DNA from: Bacillus sp. CH30_1T
GTDB taxonomy: Bacteria > Bacillota > Bacilli > Bacillales > Bacillaceae_B
Assembly: GCF_008364765.1 (NCBI RefSeq)
Contig: NZ_VTUY01000020.1
Location: 1-42,231 of the forward strand
Direction: 5' to 3'
DNA length: 42,231 nt
The notes below the pieces were generated by a model. That model searched no databases, had not been told where the DNA came from, and worked only from the letters and a program-made list of their open reading frames with translations. Numbering within the stretch: position 1 is the first letter of the stretch; every line of letters begins with the position of its first letter. The position numbers were made by a program, and so were the translations under genes. Positions 8,290 to 15,755 of the stretch are shown piece by piece.

Positions 8290-9651
8290 ATGTCATTCGA
8301 ATTCAAATTACCAGACATTGGTGAAGGTATTCATGAAGGTGAAATCGTAAAATGGTTTGTTAAGCCTGGCGATAAAGTTGAAGAAGACGATGTACTATGT
8401 GAAGTCCAAAATGATAAAGCAGTAGTAGAAATTCCATCTCCGGTAGCAGGAACAGTTGAAGAACTTCTTGTTGACGAAGGTACTGTAGCAGTTGTAGGTG
8501 ATACACTGATTAAGTTCGACGCGCCGGGTTATGAAGATCTTCAGTTCAAAGGTGACGATGGAGAGAAGAAAGAAGCTCCTAAAGCTGAAGAGAAAACAGA
8601 AGGTCAAGTTCAAGGAACAGCAGAACAAGGCGGGGACGTTAAGAAAGATCCATCACCAGAAGCTGTCGAAGAAAAATCTGAAGGTACGGAACAAAGTGCT
8701 GACGCAGAAGCTGATCCTAATAAACGTGTCATCGCTATGCCTTCCGTTCGTAAATATGCGAGAGAAAACGGCGTAGAAATTCGCCAAGTATCCGGTTCTG
8801 GTAAAAATGGACGTGTCCTTAAAGAAGATATCGATGCTTTCTTAAGTGGAGATTCTAAACCAGCTGAAACTGTTGAAGAAGCGAAAACAGAAGAAAAAGC
8901 ACCAGAAACTGATTCTAAAACAGCTGCTCCTAAAGTTCCAGAGGGTGAATATCCTGAAACTCGTGAGAAAATGAGTGGTATGCGTAAAGCAATTGCGAAA
9001 GCAATGGTGAACTCTAAACATACAGCACCTCATGTAACATTAATGGACGAAATCGATGTAACAAAACTTTGGGCTCACCGCAAGAAGTTCAAAGAAGTTG
9101 CAGCTGAAAAAGGTATTAAATTAACATTCTTACCTTACATCGTTAAAGCCTTAACAAGTGCCCTACGTGAATATCCAGCACTAAACACTTCCATTGATGA
9201 TTCAACGAGCGAAATCGTTCAAAAACATTATTACAACATTGGTATTGCTGCAGATACTGACAAAGGTCTATTAGTACCTGTTGTGAAAAATGCAGATCGT
9301 AAATCTATGTTCTCAATTTCAAATGAAATTAACGAACTAGCTGGAAAAGCTCGTGATGGTAAACTTTCTGGTGATGAAATGAAAGGTGCTTCATGCACAA
9401 TCACGAATATTGGTTCTGCCGGTGGACAATGGTTTACTCCGGTAATCAACCACCCAGAGGTTGCAATCCTTGGAGTCGGACGTATTGCAGAAAAACCTGT
9501 AGTTAAAAATGGTGAAATTGTAGCAGCACCTGTGTTAGCATTATCATTGAGCTTCGATCACCGTATGATCGACGGAGCTACTGCTCAACATGCACTTAAC
9601 CATATCAAGCGTTTGTTGAACGATCCAGAATTATTATTAATGGAGGCGTAA
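8290..9651 (+). CDS. pdhC: Dihydrolipoamide acetyltransferase (PDH E2)
   Basis: The structural core of the pyruvate dehydrogenase complex, moving acetyl groups from E1 to CoA on a swinging lipoyl arm. Domains in order: one lipoyl domain (1-78) with lipoylated Lys43 in NDKAVVE; an Ala/Glu/Lys linker (about 85-145); the peripheral subunit-binding domain (about 147-187, [12 protein letters not shown]); a second charged linker; and the catalytic chloramphenicol acetyltransferase-like domain (about 225-453) ending with [10 protein letters not shown], whose His is catalytic. At 453 residues it is slightly longer than B. subtilis PdhC because of linker length. The Shine-Dalgarno ACAGGAGGT is excellent. 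Confidence 0.97.
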   Translation: MSFEFKLPDIGEGIHEGEIVKWFVKPGDKVEEDDVLCEVQNDKAVVEIPSPVAGTVEELLVDEGTVAVVGDTLIKFDAPGYEDLQFKGDDGEKKEAPKAEEKTEGQVQGTAEQGGDVKKDPSPEAVEEKSEGTEQSADAEADPNKRVIAMPSVRKYARENGVEIRQVSGSGKNGRVLKEDIDAFLSGDSKPAETVEEAKTEEKAPETDSKTAAPKVPEGEYPETREKMSGMRKAIAKAMVNSKHTAPHVTLMDEIDVTKLWAHRKKFKEVAAEKGIKLTFLPYIVKALTSALREYPALNTSIDDSTSEIVQKHYYNIGIAADTDKGLLVPVVKNADRKSMFSISNEINELAGKARDGKLSGDEMKGASCTITNIGSAGGQWFTPVINHPEVAILGVGRIAEKPVVKNGEIVAAPVLALSLSFDHRMIDGATAQHALNHIKRLLNDPELLLMEA

Positions 9652-9655
9652 TACA

Positions 9656-11065
9656 ATGGTAGTAGGAGATTTCCCAATTGAAACAGATACGATAGTAGTC
9701 GGTTCAGGTCCTGGAGGATATGTAGCTGCAATCCGTGCAGCACAACTGGGACAAAAAGTAACGATCATTGAAAAAGAAAATTTAGGTGGAGTATGCTTAA
9801 ACGTTGGTTGTATACCATCTAAAGCTTTGATCACAGCGGGTCACCGTTTTCACAATGCACAACATTCTGATGACATGGGTATTGTTGCTGAAAACGTAAA
9901 AGTGAACTTTGATAAGGTTCAAGAGTGGAAAGCTGGCGTTGTTAAGAAATTAACTGGCGGTGTTGAAGGTCTCCTTAAAGGAAACAAAGCAGAAATCGTT
10001 CGCGGTGAAGCTTACCTTGTAGATGCTAATACACTTCGTGTGATGGACGATAACTCTGCCCAAACATACAAGTTCAACAACTTGATTCTTGCAACAGGTT
10101 CACGCCCGATTGAAATCCCAAGCTTCAAGTTCTCAAAACGCGTACTTGATTCTACCGGTGCTCTTGCATTAGAAGAAATCCCAAGCAAGCTTGTTGTTAT
10201 CGGTGGAGGTTATATCGGAACTGAGCTTGGTACTGCGTATGCAAACCTTGGATCTCAAGTAACAATCTTAGAAGGTGCTGACGATATTCTTAGCGGATTC
10301 GAAAAGCAAATGACAGCAATTGTGAAAAAAGATCTTAAGAAAAAAGGCGTAGAGGTAGTTACCAAAGCCATGGCTAAAGGCGTTGAAGAAAGTGACAACG
10401 GCGTTGTCGTTAAATATGAAGTAAAAGGCGAAGAAAAATCTGTTGAAGCTGATTACGTTCTAGTAACGGTAGGCCGTCGCCCGAATACGGATGAAATCGG
10501 TCTTGAAGAAGTTGGAATCGAGATGACAGACCGCGGTGTTGTCAAAATTGATAAGCAATGCCGTACGAACATCCCGAACATTTTCGCGATCGGTGACATC
10601 GTAGATGGACCACCACTTGCTCACAAAGCTTCTTACGAAGGTAAAATTGCTGCTGAAGTCATCTCTGGTGAACCAGCAGAAATCGACTACCTTGGTATTC
10701 CAGCTGTGTGCTTCACAGATCCGGAATTGGCTACAGTAGGTTATTCTGAAGCTCAAGCGAAAGAAGAAGGCATCGAAGTAATCGCTGCTAAATTCCCATT
10801 CGCGGCTAATGGCCGTGCATTGGCACTTAATGCTACAGATGGTTTCATGAAGCTTGTTACTCGTAAAGAAGACGGTTTAATTATCGGAGCACAAATCGTG
10901 GGTGCCGGAGCATCAGACATGATTGCTGAACTTGGACTTGCTATTGAATCCGGTATGACAGCTGAAGACGTTGCAATGACTATTCATGCTCACCCAACAT
11001 TAGGTGAGATTTCCATGGAAGCAGCAGAAGTTGCTATGGGAAGCCCGATTCACATCGTAAAATAA
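9656..11065 (+). CDS. pdhD: Dihydrolipoamide dehydrogenase (PDH E3)
   Basis: A FAD enzyme that reoxidises dihydrolipoyl groups with NAD+. Over 469 residues it has an FAD motif GSGPGG (16-21), the redox disulfide in [13 protein letters not shown] (C47 and C52), an NAD motif [12 protein letters not shown] (about 180-192), the second FAD motif IFAIGDI and the C-terminal dimer-interface HAHPTLGE with H446/E451. The ATG lies four bases after the pdhC stop, with GGAGG at the end of pdhC as ribosome binding site, so coupling is likely. E3 may also serve other 2-oxoacid dehydrogenases. Confidence 0.97.
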   Translation: MVVGDFPIETDTIVVGSGPGGYVAAIRAAQLGQKVTIIEKENLGGVCLNVGCIPSKALITAGHRFHNAQHSDDMGIVAENVKVNFDKVQEWKAGVVKKLTGGVEGLLKGNKAEIVRGEAYLVDANTLRVMDDNSAQTYKFNNLILATGSRPIEIPSFKFSKRVLDSTGALALEEIPSKLVVIGGGYIGTELGTAYANLGSQVTILEGADDILSGFEKQMTAIVKKDLKKKGVEVVTKAMAKGVEESDNGVVVKYEVKGEEKSVEADYVLVTVGRRPNTDEIGLEEVGIEMTDRGVVKIDKQCRTNIPNIFAIGDIVDGPPLAHKASYEGKIAAEVISGEPAEIDYLGIPAVCFTDPELATVGYSEAQAKEEGIEVIAAKFPFAANGRALALNATDGFMKLVTRKEDGLIIGAQIVGAGASDMIAELGLAIESGMTAEDVAMTIHAHPTLGEISMEAAEVAMGSPIHIVK

Positions 11066-11075
11066 TGTAAGTAAT

Positions 11076-11110
11076 AAAGGAGTATCCTGGTTTGCCGGGA
11101 TACTCCTTTT
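11076..11110 (+). terminator. pdh operon terminator
   Basis: AAAGGAGTATCCTGG pairs with CCGGGATACTCCTTT (one G-T pair), then TT and an A/T-rich stretch. Confidence 0.85.
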
Positions 11111-11130
11111 ACTATTTGGTACTATTAATT

Positions 11131-11170
11131 AAAGGGATTGAAGCGTTTTTTGCTTCAATCCCTTTTTATT
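11131..11170 (-). terminator. Terminator between pdhD and the Slp-like gene
   Basis: AAAGGGATTGAAGC (11131-11144) pairs with GCTTCAATCCCTTT (11152-11165); A-run and T-run flank both sides, so it can serve the minus-strand lipoprotein gene and back up the pdh terminator. Confidence 0.8.
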
Positions 11171-11181
11171 TTTCACGAAAA

Positions 11182-11577
11182 TTATTGATTCCAACTTTCG
11201 ATTGCACTTGAAACGGGTTTTATAATGTCTTCTTTAGTAATATCGCCTTCCACTTTACATATGACCTGATTGTTTTCTACAACAACGATTGCTGGTGAAG
11301 TCGGGGGAGAATCTGCTATTTTATTGGGTACTTCGGTATTAAGGCTCACTACCTTTAGACGTTTAAGGCTATCAGGGTACCTTTTTTTCAGCTCAATGAT
11401 TGCATCGTAGTAGGGTATTTCTTTAGAAACGTTTCGTTCATCGGTAAAAAAGATAACCTGTTTTTCTATAAACTGGTCTTCTGCTAAAACAACTTTGTTG
11501 GAAGAAATATAATCACAGGAAGTCAAAAGTAACATCGTGGAAATGATAAGTATTGCTAAAGCGAGTATATGTTTCAT
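11182..11577 (-). CDS. Small lipoprotein, Slp-like position, thioredoxin-like fold possible
   Basis: A 131-residue lipoprotein with a 20-residue signal peptide and the lipobox LTSC (Cys21). Downstream, the strand pattern VIFFTDE ... LKVVSLNT ... SPAIVVVENNQVICKVEG resembles a thioredoxin-like fold with a Pro before the third strand but without a CxxC redox pair. In B. subtilis the small peptidoglycan-associated lipoprotein Slp occupies this place after pdhD, so it may be the counterpart, but I cannot confirm homology. Shine-Dalgarno AAGAGGATGATGT is upstream. It converges on pdhD. A redox catalytic role is unlikely without cysteines. Confidence 0.6.
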   Translation of the reverse strand: MKHILALAILIISTMLLLTSCDYISSNKVVLAEDQFIEKQVIFFTDERNVSKEIPYYDAIIELKKRYPDSLKRLKVVSLNTEVPNKIADSPPTSPAIVVVENNQVICKVEGDITKEDIIKPVSSAIESWNQ

Positions 11578-11877
11578 ACATCATCCTCTTTTCTTAAACG
11601 ATGCTATGAATTTTGAATTTGTAAATAAATTACTTTTGAATCGTTCTTATGTCACATTTTATCATAAGGAATATTATTAAAGGGTCAAGTCATTGAAATG
11701 TTACATAATTGAAAAGACATACATAATGAAAGTAATCTTAAAAGAATATACTATATTAATACGATGATCGAAGGCCGTTCTAGGCCTTTATCAAGTAATC
11801 ATCAGGTTTCAATCCATGAATCGGGGTAAATAAATAGAAGGAAGTTTAAAATAAATCATTTAAAGGATGTAATGAAC
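11578..11877. other. Intergenic region with divergent upstream sequences
   Basis: AT-rich region between the Slp-like gene and the small membrane protein. It contains a short AAGGCC/GGCCTT hairpin near 11770-11791 and TATACT/TATATT boxes without clear -35 partners. No gene was seen. Confidence 0.4.
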
Positions 11878-12126
11878 ATGAAATCGTATATTGCTTTTTT
11901 GGTTCAAATGATTTTATGGAGTGTTTTCTATATAGCTGAATGGATGTCTGATAAGGATCATTTAGAGTATAAGTGGATCATGTTTGTTATATTTTTTTAC
12001 TTGGCGTTTATTGCTGCGAAGAAAATCGTTCAGTCAAGGAAGCTTACCTTATTTATAACGTCATTCAGTTTAACGTGCTTTTTTGCCTTCAAAGTAGTAT
12101 TTGAAAATATAATGGAAATATTTTAA
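11878..12126 (+). CDS. Small membrane protein, unrecognised
   Basis: An 82-residue protein with three hydrophobic segments (about residues 3-20, 32-47 and 57-75) separated by short charged loops. The ATG at 11878 is preferred over one two codons earlier because AAAGGATG then has normal spacing. I do not recognise a family. It sits just upstream of the polysaccharide deacetylase gene (65 bases), in the same direction, and no terminator separates them, so co-transcription is possible. B. subtilis has no obvious counterpart here. Confidence 0.6.
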   Translation: MKSYIAFLVQMILWSVFYIAEWMSDKDHLEYKWIMFVIFFYLAFIAAKKIVQSRKLTLFITSFSLTCFFAFKVVFENIMEIF

Positions 12127-12191
12127 TTCTTTCCCAGATTCACTTAAGAATATGTTAAAATATTCAAAGTGAATACGGAAAGGTGATAGAC

Positions 12192-13031
12192 ATGAAAAAG
12201 ATTTTAGCATTTGGATTAACTCTGCTACTATTAACAGCATGCTCGAGTGAACCAACAACCACCAATGAAGAAATCAGGCAGCCTGATCAGCCAGAAGTGG
12301 CTAAAGAGAGCGAGAAGACAAGTGAGGGTGCCGCTTCACAAGATCGCGATAATGAACGAGAAGAAACATCTGAGCCATCAGAAGAGGCGGTTCAATCAAA
12401 GGACTATATGATTAATGAAAATAACTGGAGCATTAATCCAATAGGTGATGCGAATCCAAAAGTGGTTCTCCTTACGATCGATGATGCACCGGATCAACAT
12501 GCCTTACAAATGGCAAATGATCTCAAAGCTTTGAATGCTCCGGCTATCTTCTTTGTTAATGGTCATTTTCTTGATACACCAGAAGAAAAAGAGACTTTAA
12601 AAAAGATTCATGATATGGGATTTGCGATTGGTAATCACACAGTTAGTCACAGCAGTCTGAAAGAAATCTCTCCAGAAAAGCAAAAAGAAGAAATTGTGTC
12701 ACTAAATGATCTTATTGAATCCATCATTGGGGAACGACCTAAGTTCTTCAGGGCTCCATTTGGTCAGAATACTGACTATAGCAGACAAATTGCAGCAGAA
12801 GAAAAGATGTCACTAATGAACTGGACATATGGATATGATTGGGAAAAGCAATATCAGAACAAAGAAGCAATTACCGATATTATGGTTAACAGCCCTTACC
12901 TGAATGATGGGGCAAACCTGCTCATGCATGATCGCACATGGACGAGCGAAGGTTTATCCGATATTGTAAAGGGCCTGCGGGATAAGGGATATGAAACCTT
13001 GGATCCAAATAGAATTAAGACCGTTGAATAA
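12192..13031 (+). CDS. Polysaccharide deacetylase (NodB domain) lipoprotein
   Basis: A 279-residue exported enzyme that removes acetyl groups from a cell-wall polymer, probably peptidoglycan or another GlcNAc/MurNAc glycan. A lipobox LTAC gives Cys17; a low-complexity Ser/Glu linker runs to about residue 75; the NodB domain fills 85-275. All five motifs are visible: TIDDAP (D97, D98; usually TFDDGP), HTVSH (H149, H153), RAPFG (R187), the YDW region (D216) and MHD (H246, D247). The start is ATG at 12192 because the signal peptide begins there and AAAGGTG is 6 bases upstream. It has no counterpart at this B. subtilis locus, suggesting local gain. Confidence 0.88.
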   Translation: MKKILAFGLTLLLLTACSSEPTTTNEEIRQPDQPEVAKESEKTSEGAASQDRDNEREETSEPSEEAVQSKDYMINENNWSINPIGDANPKVVLLTIDDAPDQHALQMANDLKALNAPAIFFVNGHFLDTPEEKETLKKIHDMGFAIGNHTVSHSSLKEISPEKQKEEIVSLNDLIESIIGERPKFFRAPFGQNTDYSRQIAAEEKMSLMNWTYGYDWEKQYQNKEAITDIMVNSPYLNDGANLLMHDRTWTSEGLSDIVKGLRDKGYETLDPNRIKTVE

Positions 13032-13034
13032 TGA

Positions 13035-13354
13035 TAAAAGAGAGGCTGGGACAAAAGTTTTTTAGCCTAAGTCAAACCTGAACAAACCTGCTTCTTAGTG
13101 TGCAGATTTGTTCGGGTTTATTATTTATTTTCGAAATTTGATTTTAGCTGTTTCCAGCGGTTGATTGGAGTGCAAGACGAAGACTCCTGCGGGAAGAGTA
13201 GCTTATGTGAGACCCCGCAGGCTTGCCGAGGAGGCTCACGGGCTACCCGCGGAAAGCGTAGTCTTGCACGGAAATCATTAGCGGTATAAAGAACCTACAC
13301 TTCTATTGTTCGTCTTTTTATCGTGGTTTTTTAGTTTTGTCCCAGCCTCTTTTA
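13035..13354. repeat. Nested intergenic repeat cluster
   Basis: Outer arms AGAGGCTGGGACAAAA (13041-13056) and its exact complement (13335-13350) enclose about 280 bases. Inside are a hairpin with 18-base arms (13074-13091 with 13102-13119, two wobble-type differences) and a copy of a widespread Bacillaceae repeat at about 13161-13280. The latter includes TGCAAGAC/GTCTTGCA, CCTGCGGG/CCCGCAGG and GTGAG/CTCAC stems and the phrase CCGCGGAAAGCG. The outer arms with flanking A and T runs probably also act as the deacetylase terminator. The plus-strand frame through it is repeat-derived, not a gene. Confidence 0.8.
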
Positions 13355-13476
13355 TTTGTTCTTCCCCACACCAAGCTCAGTTTAAAAACCCACACAAAAA
13401 CAGGAATGTTAATGAAAACACTTACATATAGTTTAATGTTTAATAGTATGGTTGATTAAGAGATTAAAAAGTTAAA

Positions 13477-13487
13477 TATGTTATACA
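13477..13487 (+). promoter_or_regulatory. CcpN operator match 1 (SR1 promoter)
   Basis: TATGTTATACA fits the published CcpN consensus TRTGHYATAYW at every position. It lies just upstream of the -35 box of the SR1 promoter. Confidence 0.65.
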
Positions 13488-13495
13488 AATTAGGC

Positions 13496-13524
13496 TTGAT
13501 ATTTTAAATGTGTTATATTATTAT
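13496..13524 (+). promoter_or_regulatory. SR1 promoter
   Basis: -35 TTGATA (13496-13501), 17-base spacer, -10 TATTAT (13519-13524); predicted start near 13531, about 50 bases before the SR1P start codon. Confidence 0.7.
13509..13519 (+). promoter_or_regulatory. CcpN operator match 2 (SR1 promoter)
   Basis: TGTGTTATATT fits TRTGHYATAYW at every position and overlaps the spacer and first base of the -10 box. It starts 32 bases after operator 1, about three helix turns, on the same face. Confidence 0.65.
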
Positions 13525-13537
13525 AGAAATAGATAAG

Positions 13538-13551
13538 ATAAAGCGTTTACA
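13538..13551 (+). promoter_or_regulatory. cre-like site downstream of the SR1 start
   Basis: ATAAAGCGTTTACA differs from the strong cre TGAAAGCGTTTACA only in the first two bases and keeps the central CG. It lies at about +8 to +21, where CcpA would block elongation. Confidence 0.5.
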
Positions 13552-13579
13552 AAAAACATCGTGAAGGAGAGGAAAAAAG

Positions 13580-13699
13580 ATGGGAACAATTGTATGTCAA
13601 TCTTGCCTTAACACTATCGATCACTATGAGGATGAGAAGGTTTCTGTTTTATTCTCTAACTGCTGTGATTGCAACGACGACAAAGAATTAGACGACTGA
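13580..13699 (+). CDS. GapA-binding peptide SR1P
   Basis: A 39-residue peptide, exactly the B. subtilis SR1P length, starting MGTIVCQSC with further cysteines at 28, 29 and 31 (NCCDC). The Cys arrangement suggests a small metal-binding unit. In B. subtilis SR1P binds glyceraldehyde-3-phosphate dehydrogenase GapA, stabilises gapA mRNA and promotes GapA contact with RNase J1. The start is ATG with GAAGGAGAGG about 8 bases upstream. It is encoded in the SR1 small RNA between the deacetylase and the convergent speA. Confidence 0.85.
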   Translation: MGTIVCQSCLNTIDHYEDEKVSVLFSNCCDCNDDKELDD

Positions 13700-13752
13700 A
13701 GCCTGCAGAGGGGTGCAGGGAGTGAAAATGTCTTAAAGGGGTTCTTATAAAT

Positions 13753-13792
13753 AAAAGGATGAAGAAGGGTGGGGCCTTCTTCATCCTTTTTT
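13753..13792. terminator. Shared SR1/speA terminator
   Basis: AAAAGGATGAAGAAGG pairs with CCTTCTTCATCCTTTT around a 6-base loop; it ends SR1 on the plus strand and can end speA on the minus strand, whose stop is three bases away. Confidence 0.9.
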
Positions 13793-13794
13793 GT

Positions 13795-15264
13795 TTATCT
13801 TATCGCTCTATGCTCTTTAATGACTCTCAAGTGACGTAAATCATAATCTTCAGGTCCTTGTACTGGGAGACCTGCTTCTATATTGGTTTTAATATAATTG
13901 ATGTTTTCCTGCGTGATGATTTCACCAGGGATAAAAATAGGAATTCCTGGAGGATAGACCATAATGAATTCAGCGATTGTTCTTCCGACAGACTCATCAA
14001 TTGGAATGACCTCGGTATCTGCGTAAAAAGCATCTCTGGGTGTAATGGAAAGAACAGGTATGTCAGGCAGCATAACCTTTACTGGTGTCATATCTCCATG
14101 TTTTTTCAGGCTTATCACCAGTTCTTTTAAAGCCATGACCAATTGATCCCCCTCCACATGAGTGTCACCAGGAGTGATGATGCAAAGGATGTTATAAAGG
14201 TCAGACATTTCAACCTCGATGTTATGAGCTTCCCGTAGCCACTTCTCAGCATCAAATCCACTGATACCTAAATCTTTCACGGACACAATCAACTTGGTTG
14301 GATCGTAGGCATAGGTGGCTTTGGTTCCAAGGATTTCTTCACCTACGCAGTATAAACCGTCAATTTCGTTGATCTGCCTTCTAATATCCTGTGACAACTC
14401 AATAGTCTTGGTGATGAGCTCACGACCTTCAGTGGCCAGCCGTTTTCTGGCAACATCGAGGGAAGCCAGTAATAAGTAGGAAGTCGAAGTGGTCGTCAAC
14501 ATACTTAAAATGGTTTGTACCCGTTTCGATGAAACAAGTCCTTCTTTCATATTAAGGACAGAGCTCTGAGTCATAGAACCACCAAGTTTGTGTACGCTGG
14601 TTGCCGCTAGATCAGCACCTGCCTGCATTGCTGAAAGGGGGAGCTCGTCATGGAAATGTATATGAACGCCATGAGCTTCATCCACAAGTACTGGAACATT
14701 ATACGAGTGAGCGATTTCTACAATTTTTTTGAGATCTGCAGAAATCCCGAAATAAGTTGGATTGATGACCAGAACACCTTTGGCATCCGGGTTTTGTTCC
14801 AATGCTTTTGCTACGGCATCTGTTGTGATTCCGTGAGAGATACCCAGGTCTTCATCAATATCCGGGTGGATAAAGATGGGAGTGGCTCCTGAGAATACAA
14901 TGGCAGACATAACGGATTTATGGACGTTCCTCGGAACAATGATTTTGTCTCCGGGCCCACATACACTCATGACCATTGTCATGATGGCTCCACTCGTTCC
15001 TTGGACAGAGAAGAAGGTATGATCGGCACCAAAAGCTTCTGCTGCAAGGTCCTGAGCTTTTTTTATCATCCCCTTAGGCTGATGTAAATCATCCAAAGGG
15101 CCGATGTTAATCAAATCAATGGAAAGGGCATTTTCTCCGATAAAATCCTTAAACTCAGGATCCATACCTGCACCTTTTTTATGACCGGGAATGTGAAATT
15201 GGACGGGATTTTTTTTACTATGTTCAATTAAGCCGGAAAATAACGGCGTTTCATTCTGAGACAA
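13795..15264 (-). CDS. speA: Biosynthetic arginine decarboxylase (fold-type I)
   Basis: A PLP enzyme converting arginine to agmatine, the first step of the Bacillus polyamine route. Measured from the TTG used here (489 aa; 490 in B. subtilis) the PLP lysine is Lys226 in SVHKLGG and the PLP-contacting DEAH motif is at 195-198. The PVQFHIPGHKKG signature near the N-terminus is typical of the Orn/Lys/Arg decarboxylase major domain. I chose TTG at 15264 because AGAGGTG lies 9 bases upstream and the protein then begins MSQNETPLF as its relatives do; the upstream GTG overlaps that ribosome binding site. It converges with SR1, which links to arginine metabolism through AhrC in B. subtilis. Confidence 0.93.
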   Translation of the reverse strand: MSQNETPLFSGLIEHSKKNPVQFHIPGHKKGAGMDPEFKDFIGENALSIDLINIGPLDDLHQPKGMIKKAQDLAAEAFGADHTFFSVQGTSGAIMTMVMSVCGPGDKIIVPRNVHKSVMSAIVFSGATPIFIHPDIDEDLGISHGITTDAVAKALEQNPDAKGVLVINPTYFGISADLKKIVEIAHSYNVPVLVDEAHGVHIHFHDELPLSAMQAGADLAATSVHKLGGSMTQSSVLNMKEGLVSSKRVQTILSMLTTTSTSYLLLASLDVARKRLATEGRELITKTIELSQDIRRQINEIDGLYCVGEEILGTKATYAYDPTKLIVSVKDLGISGFDAEKWLREAHNIEVEMSDLYNILCIITPGDTHVEGDQLVMALKELVISLKKHGDMTPVKVMLPDIPVLSITPRDAFYADTEVIPIDESVGRTIAEFIMVYPPGIPIFIPGEIITQENINYIKTNIEAGLPVQGPEDYDLRHLRVIKEHRAIR

Positions 15265-15477
15265 TTCATTCAACACCTCTTTATATTCTTAATAGCAAAT
15301 TTTATAGCCATGCTAAAGATATTATTATATAGGATTTTGCTCATGATTTCATAATTTTTCTTACTATATTTTCAACAAACAAATGAATTATAGCACTTAA
15401 GAAAATCTTTGCATAGTGGCATATGCCTATCCATTGTTATTTTGTTTTAACAGCGCATTTTAGGACAAGTATCCAAT

Positions 15478-15617
15478 GATTTTTGGCTCATTTCCGTCCG
15501 GTGGTAGAGAACCCCAGCCCAAGCGAGCTTGGGCTGGGGTTCTCTACCACCGGACGACCTTTCAGCATAGCTGAAAGGCTGGTGAAACGTCCGTTTCACC
15601 AGAAAGAGCCAAAAATC
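15478..15617 (+). repeat. Four-stem structured repeat, copy B
   Basis: The closing stem GATTTTTGGCTC/GAGCCAAAAATC (15478-15489 with 15606-15617) holds three hairpins. One is a 30-bp perfect stem (15495-15524 with 15527-15556) with a tiny loop. One is CCTTTCAGC/GCTGAAAGG (15558-15566 with 15570-15578). One is GGTGAAACG/CGTTTCACC (15581-15589 with 15592-15600). All pair perfectly. It shares plan, order and junction words with copy A at 2426-2553, while stem bases differ in compensating ways. It lies upstream of the nitronate monooxygenase gene. A long plus-strand reading frame runs through it but is not a gene. Confidence 0.75.
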
Positions 15618-15755
15618 TACACTATCCTCCTTTTAATTTTACCGCCATTGATCATACATTACTGTTCTTTCAGTAACTCTTATTTAATTATGGTCCATCA
15701 AGAAAAGGATTTTCCCTGCTTTATCGAGAATAGTTCAGTGAATGGAGGGGTTCAA

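Larger units (their letters stand above)
13531..13792 (+). ncRNA. SR1-like dual-function small RNA
   Basis: The predicted transcript runs from about 13531 to the terminator at 13753-13792, roughly 260 nt. It encodes SR1P and then has a CCTGCA/TGCAGG hairpin (13702-13719) and a strong terminator. In B. subtilis SR1 lies between pdhD and speA, is repressed under glycolytic conditions by CcpN and more weakly by CcpA, base-pairs with ahrC mRNA and encodes SR1P. The location, peptide and regulatory sites here all agree. The base-pairing region against ahrC cannot be tested because ahrC is not in the window. Confidence 0.75.

Noticed and set aside
13098..13289. A 63-codon plus-strand frame inside the nested repeat cluster
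   Set aside because: It is composed of the recurrent non-coding repeat, has no ribosome binding site and its sequence follows the hairpin, not a protein pattern.
15495..15556. The 30-bp perfect stem of structured repeat B as a plain speA or nitronate monooxygenase terminator
   Set aside because: No T-run follows on either side, and the stem is part of a larger four-stem element seen twice.
15483..15755. Upstream extension of the nitronate monooxygenase frame
   Set aside because: It runs through the structured repeat. The family start, ribosome binding site and length all point to the TTG at 15756.
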